The notes below the pieces were generated by a model, which saw nothing but the letters and a program-made list of their open reading frames with translations, searched no databases and had not been told where the DNA came from. Of a stretch of DNA of 7,384 nt, positions 4,635 to 7,384 are shown in pieces. Location: NCBI GenBank assembly GCA_023141985.1, contig JAGLKH010000047.1:1-7384 (forward strand), read 5' to 3'. The stretch is from Flavobacteriaceae bacterium. Lineage in GTDB: Bacteria > Bacteroidota > Bacteroidia > Flavobacteriales > Flavobacteriaceae. The stretch's first letter is position 1. Each line of letters opens with the position of its first letter. Both the position numbers and the translations under genes were made by a program.

Positions 4635-5870
4635 ATGAAGCATAATTTATGTTTTGGATGGGGAACACTTCTCCTTTTAGTACTTCTATGTTCTTGTAAA
4701 TCTGAACCTATTGAAACAATTACTTTTATAACTGCTCCTACAGAATCAAAAAGTTCTGAGCCAAATCTGCATAAATCCAGTGATGGGAACATCTATTTAA
4801 GTTGGATTGAAACCAATAGTGATAAAAGTAGTACGTTATCATTTTCTACCTTAAGTGATAATAACAATTGGTCTGCCCCAAAGACTATTGCTAATGGGAC
4901 AGATTGGTTTGTAAATTGGGCAGACTTCCCTTCTATTTCCTCTTTTGGAGAAAATAGTTTGGCTGTACATTATTTAGATAAAAGCGCCGAAGATACTTTT
5001 GCTTATAATGTAAAGCTCACAATATCCAATGATAATGGAAATACTTGGGAAACACCTTTTATTCCACATACAGATAATACAAACACTGAACATGGTTTTG
5101 TAAGCAAAGTTGCTACTAACGATGGTAATTTTCTAGCAGTATGGCTCGATGGACGAAAAATGGCTTATGCTGAAAAAGATTCAACCATAACAAAAGAAAT
5201 GACATTAAGAAGTGCAGTTATAGATCAAAAAGGAGAATTATTGAATGAATATTTACTGGATAGCCGTGTTTGCGATTGTTGCCAGACTGATGCTGCAATG
5301 ACTAATAATGGACCAATTGTATTATATAGAAATCGTTCTGAAAAAGAAATTAGAGATATTTATTACATAAGACAGATTGATAATAAATGGACTGAACCAA
5401 AACCTATTTATAATGATAACTGGGAAATAGCGGGTTGCCCGGTAAATGGTGCTGCAATTTCTACAAAAGATAATACTGTAGCTATTGCCTGGTTTACCAT
5501 GGCTAATAATTTACCAAAAGTAAAAGTTGTTTTTTCTAATAATAACGGAGAAACATTTAGCAAGCCAATTAATATTAGTGATATTGATCCTTTAGGCCGA
5601 GTAGATATTGAACTTTTAGAAGATGGTTCTGCTTTAGTAAGCTGGTTGGATATTTTAGTGGACAATAGTACAGTAATACAGCTACAAAAGGTATATCAAG
5701 ATGGAACGTTAAGTGAGCATATTACAGTAACAGAGTCTTCGGAAAGTAGATCTAGTGGTTTTCCTAGAATGGTTATTAAAGATAATATGGCTTACTTAGC
5801 CTGGACTAATGTGGAAGAAAAAAATTTAAGCATTAAAACTGCAATAATAAATACTAATAATTTAAAATAA
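4635..5870 (+). CDS. sialidase-fold (BNR/Asp-box) lipoprotein with a CxCC motif
   Basis: The start at 4635 is chosen because it immediately precedes a lipoprotein signal (MKHNLCFGWG...LLCSC, lipid-bearing Cys21). An in-frame ATG at 4569 would overlap the upstream gene and add 22 residues before the signal, so it is rejected. The 411-residue product is a probable six-bladed beta-propeller. It has an Asp-box SNDNGNTWET at 131-140, a second degenerate one, SNNNGETFSK, at 301-310, and several blade repeats of the S-x-L-x-x-x-W type. A distinctive RVCDCCQTDAA segment (211-221) and GCPVNGAA (267-274) supply Cys213, Cys215, Cys216 and Cys268. Such proteins are often annotated as exo-alpha-sialidases, but the arginine triad of true sialidases is not evident, so binding or a different activity is as likely. 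Co-transcription with the peptidase suggests a shared extracellular role. Confidence 0.85.
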   Translation: MKHNLCFGWGTLLLLVLLCSCKSEPIETITFITAPTESKSSEPNLHKSSDGNIYLSWIETNSDKSSTLSFSTLSDNNNWSAPKTIANGTDWFVNWADFPSISSFGENSLAVHYLDKSAEDTFAYNVKLTISNDNGNTWETPFIPHTDNTNTEHGFVSKVATNDGNFLAVWLDGRKMAYAEKDSTITKEMTLRSAVIDQKGELLNEYLLDSRVCDCCQTDAAMTNNGPIVLYRNRSEKEIRDIYYIRQIDNKWTEPKPIYNDNWEIAGCPVNGAAISTKDNTVAIAWFTMANNLPKVKVVFSNNNGETFSKPINISDIDPLGRVDIELLEDGSALVSWLDILVDNSTVIQLQKVYQDGTLSEHITVTESSESRSSGFPRMVIKDNMAYLAWTNVEEKNLSIKTAIINTNNLK

Positions 5871-5884
5871 TCCTACTCCCAAAA

Positions 5885-7384
5885 TTATCCTTTTAACCAT
5901 GCTTTTCTTAAATTTAATTGAGATTGTGTAGGGTTTTCAACAGGTTTCAAAAACCAGCCTAATATTCTCAATCCTACTTTATCAAAAAAATCTTGATAAT
6001 TAATTGGTGTAGTTCCTTCTACATGTGTTTTTAAGAAATTTCCAACAGATGGATAGGTCATCTCAGAAATTTCATCAATTATGCTGTCATCAACAAAAGG
6101 TTTATTTTTTCCATATTTTAGTGAGAGTTCTTTCATTAAAGATAACATACCTCTCTTACCATTACTTTCTTCTCGCATTAATATATCAATACACATTCCT
6201 ATTAGCGCTCCTTTCATATAAACATTATAATAATTATGAGCGTATGGTTCTACTAATATATTTTCACTCATTTCTGTAAAACTCATTGTATCATCAAGGC
6301 GTCTTGATATATTAATTACACCTACAATATTTTCATAAAATTCTGGCTCAGATATCAATCCTTCATAAATTTGAAAATGTTGTGCAAAATATTCTGTTAC
6401 ACCTTCATACATCCATAAATGTTTAGAAAAAGTAGGGTCATTATAATCAAAATAATGTATATCTTCTGAATGGACACTAAGCGGTGTTATAATATGAAAA
6501 AATTCGTGCGATACAACATCAATAATTGATTTTGCCAAGTTTTCCTTTGAGCTTTTTTCACGCAATACAACTACTGTTGAAGTATGGTGCTCTAATGCAC
6601 CAAATCCTTTTGGAGAGTTTTCTTTTTGATCTGAAAGGTATAAGAAAATATCATATCGAGAAGTGCTATTAATATCTCCTAAATACTTTTTTTGAGCCTC
6701 CATCATTTTAAATACAGTCTCTTTAATTTCGGCAGCTGTATGTATCTTATTTGGAGAATATACGCTTAAAACTATAGTTATATCTCCAACTTTAAATTCT
6801 TCAACATCAAGGTTACCATACATCATTGGGTTGTCTGTAATATCAAAATACCGTGAAGCCTTAAAGCTATAAGTTATTGCTTTACCATCGTCACTATGCA
6901 TTACGCCTAAACTTTCTAAAGCAGATGTTCTTTTAAAAGATGATTGAGCTACAACATCAAGCGTATATTGGTTTTGCTTTAAAGAATCAAAATACCCTAT
7001 AAAACCGTGAAGATTTAAAACATAATTATCGGTATCGATATTAGTCCCTTCGGGAGAAAACAGACTTGGGAAATCTTTATTGTGTTCAACATCAAAAGAA
7101 TCATTTACATAATATGAAATTTTGTCTAAAGTCGTTGCATTTTCAACGGTCCAGCTGTTATTATCAATTTTTATCACCGGCAATTCTTTTCCATTATAAT
7201 CCAACGCTTTAAAATCATCAATAAAAAGTCCAAAATCACTTATTGTATAAGTACCCTGAATTACTCTTGGCAATCTATAAGTAATAGAATTTACAACAAA
7301 TCTACCTGGATTTATAGTAACCGGAACTTTATCATTTGCAACTTTTATTAGATTGATTGTGGCTTGGATAGGTAAATTAATCGC
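5885..7384 (-). CDS. M61-like metallopeptidase (glycyl aminopeptidase family), 5' end off the window
   Basis: The minus-strand frame is open from the right edge to the TAA at 5885-5887, giving 499 visible residues; the start lies outside. An internal TTG at 7271-7273 is not the start because the frame continues past it (AINLPIQATINLIKV...). An N-terminal beta-rich region is followed by the catalytic domain. It contains zinc-binding HEFFH at DNA 6494-6508, with ITPLSVHSE just after, and the third ligand Glu in LWMYEGVTEYF about 30 residues on; YMKGALIGMCID lies further downstream. This arrangement matches family M61, which cleaves N-terminal residues, often glycine, outside the cytoplasm. The protein ends soon after the helical domain (GLRILGWFLKPVENP...WLKG) and lacks the C-terminal PDZ domain that many M61 members carry. 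It is convergent with the upstream operon. A signal peptide is expected but not visible. Confidence 0.85.
   Translation of the reverse strand, partial: AINLPIQATINLIKVANDKVPVTINPGRFVVNSITYRLPRVIQGTYTISDFGLFIDDFKALDYNGKELPVIKIDNNSWTVENATTLDKISYYVNDSFDVEHNKDFPSLFSPEGTNIDTDNYVLNLHGFIGYFDSLKQNQYTLDVVAQSSFKRTSALESLGVMHSDDGKAITYSFKASRYFDITDNPMMYGNLDVEEFKVGDITIVLSVYSPNKIHTAAEIKETVFKMMEAQKKYLGDINSTSRYDIFLYLSDQKENSPKGFGALEHHTSTVVVLREKSSKENLAKSIIDVVSHEFFHIITPLSVHSEDIHYFDYNDPTFSKHLWMYEGVTEYFAQHFQIYEGLISEPEFYENIVGVINISRRLDDTMSFTEMSENILVEPYAHNYYNVYMKGALIGMCIDILMREESNGKRGMLSLMKELSLKYGKNKPFVDDSIIDEISEMTYPSVGNFLKTHVEGTTPINYQDFFDKVGLRILGWFLKPVENPTQSQLNLRKAWLKG

Overview
This window looks like chromosomal DNA from a low-GC marine-type member of the Bacteroidota, most likely Flavobacteriaceae. 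The evidence is very AT-rich intergenic DNA, Bacteroidota-style lipoprotein signals (FLSC-K, LCSC-K), near-absent Shine-Dalgarno sequences with a few TAnnTTTG promoter boxes, and gene families common in that group: DinB-like exported proteins, S10 and M61 peptidases, and the DUF2400/TIGR02757 family. The genus cannot be fixed from the sequence alone.

Layout. (1) 1-280, minus: 5' end of a two-transmembrane-segment protein whose remainder lies outside the window. (2) 281-754: gene-poor DNA with a repeat and T-run (496-542), a possible 19-codon gene remnant, and a perfect 18-bp hairpin (683-721) that probably terminates the next gene. (3) 755-1240, minus: a group 1 truncated haemoglobin carried as a lipoprotein. 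(4) 1241-1568: a promoter box and a patchwork of decayed terminator, tRNA-3'-end-like sequence, dispersed repeat and a short C-terminal gene scar. (5) 1569-2117, minus: an exported DinB-like putative metalloenzyme. (6) 2118-2535: another terminator, tRNA-3'-like block and C-terminal scar, then AT-rich DNA. (7) 2536-3056, plus: two unrelated pseudogene fragments, the N-terminus of a homoserine-acetyltransferase-like alpha/beta hydrolase and the C-terminus of a DUF2400 protein, joined by a second copy of the dispersed repeat. (8) 3143-5870, plus: a tight two-gene operon of a secreted S10 serine carboxypeptidase-like enzyme and a sialidase-fold (BNR/Asp-box) lipoprotein with a Cys-x-Cys-Cys motif. 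(9) 5885-7384, minus: an M61-type metallopeptidase running off the right edge, convergent with the operon at a 14-nt gap.

The right half is intact and ordinary for a peptide-scavenging flavobacterium: three proteins that are, or probably are, exported, two of them peptidases. The left-centre (about 680-3056) is a gene graveyard. The strongest structural signal there is a recurring minus-strand block of short C-terminal gene scar, then tRNA-3'-like sequence, then terminator. It occurs twice, with a shorter third instance without the scar, and the blocks flank the DinB and globin genes. I read this, as inference, as serial scars of integrative elements at tRNA-like attachment sites, with single cargo genes left behind. 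I found no complete new defence, CRISPR or mobile system.
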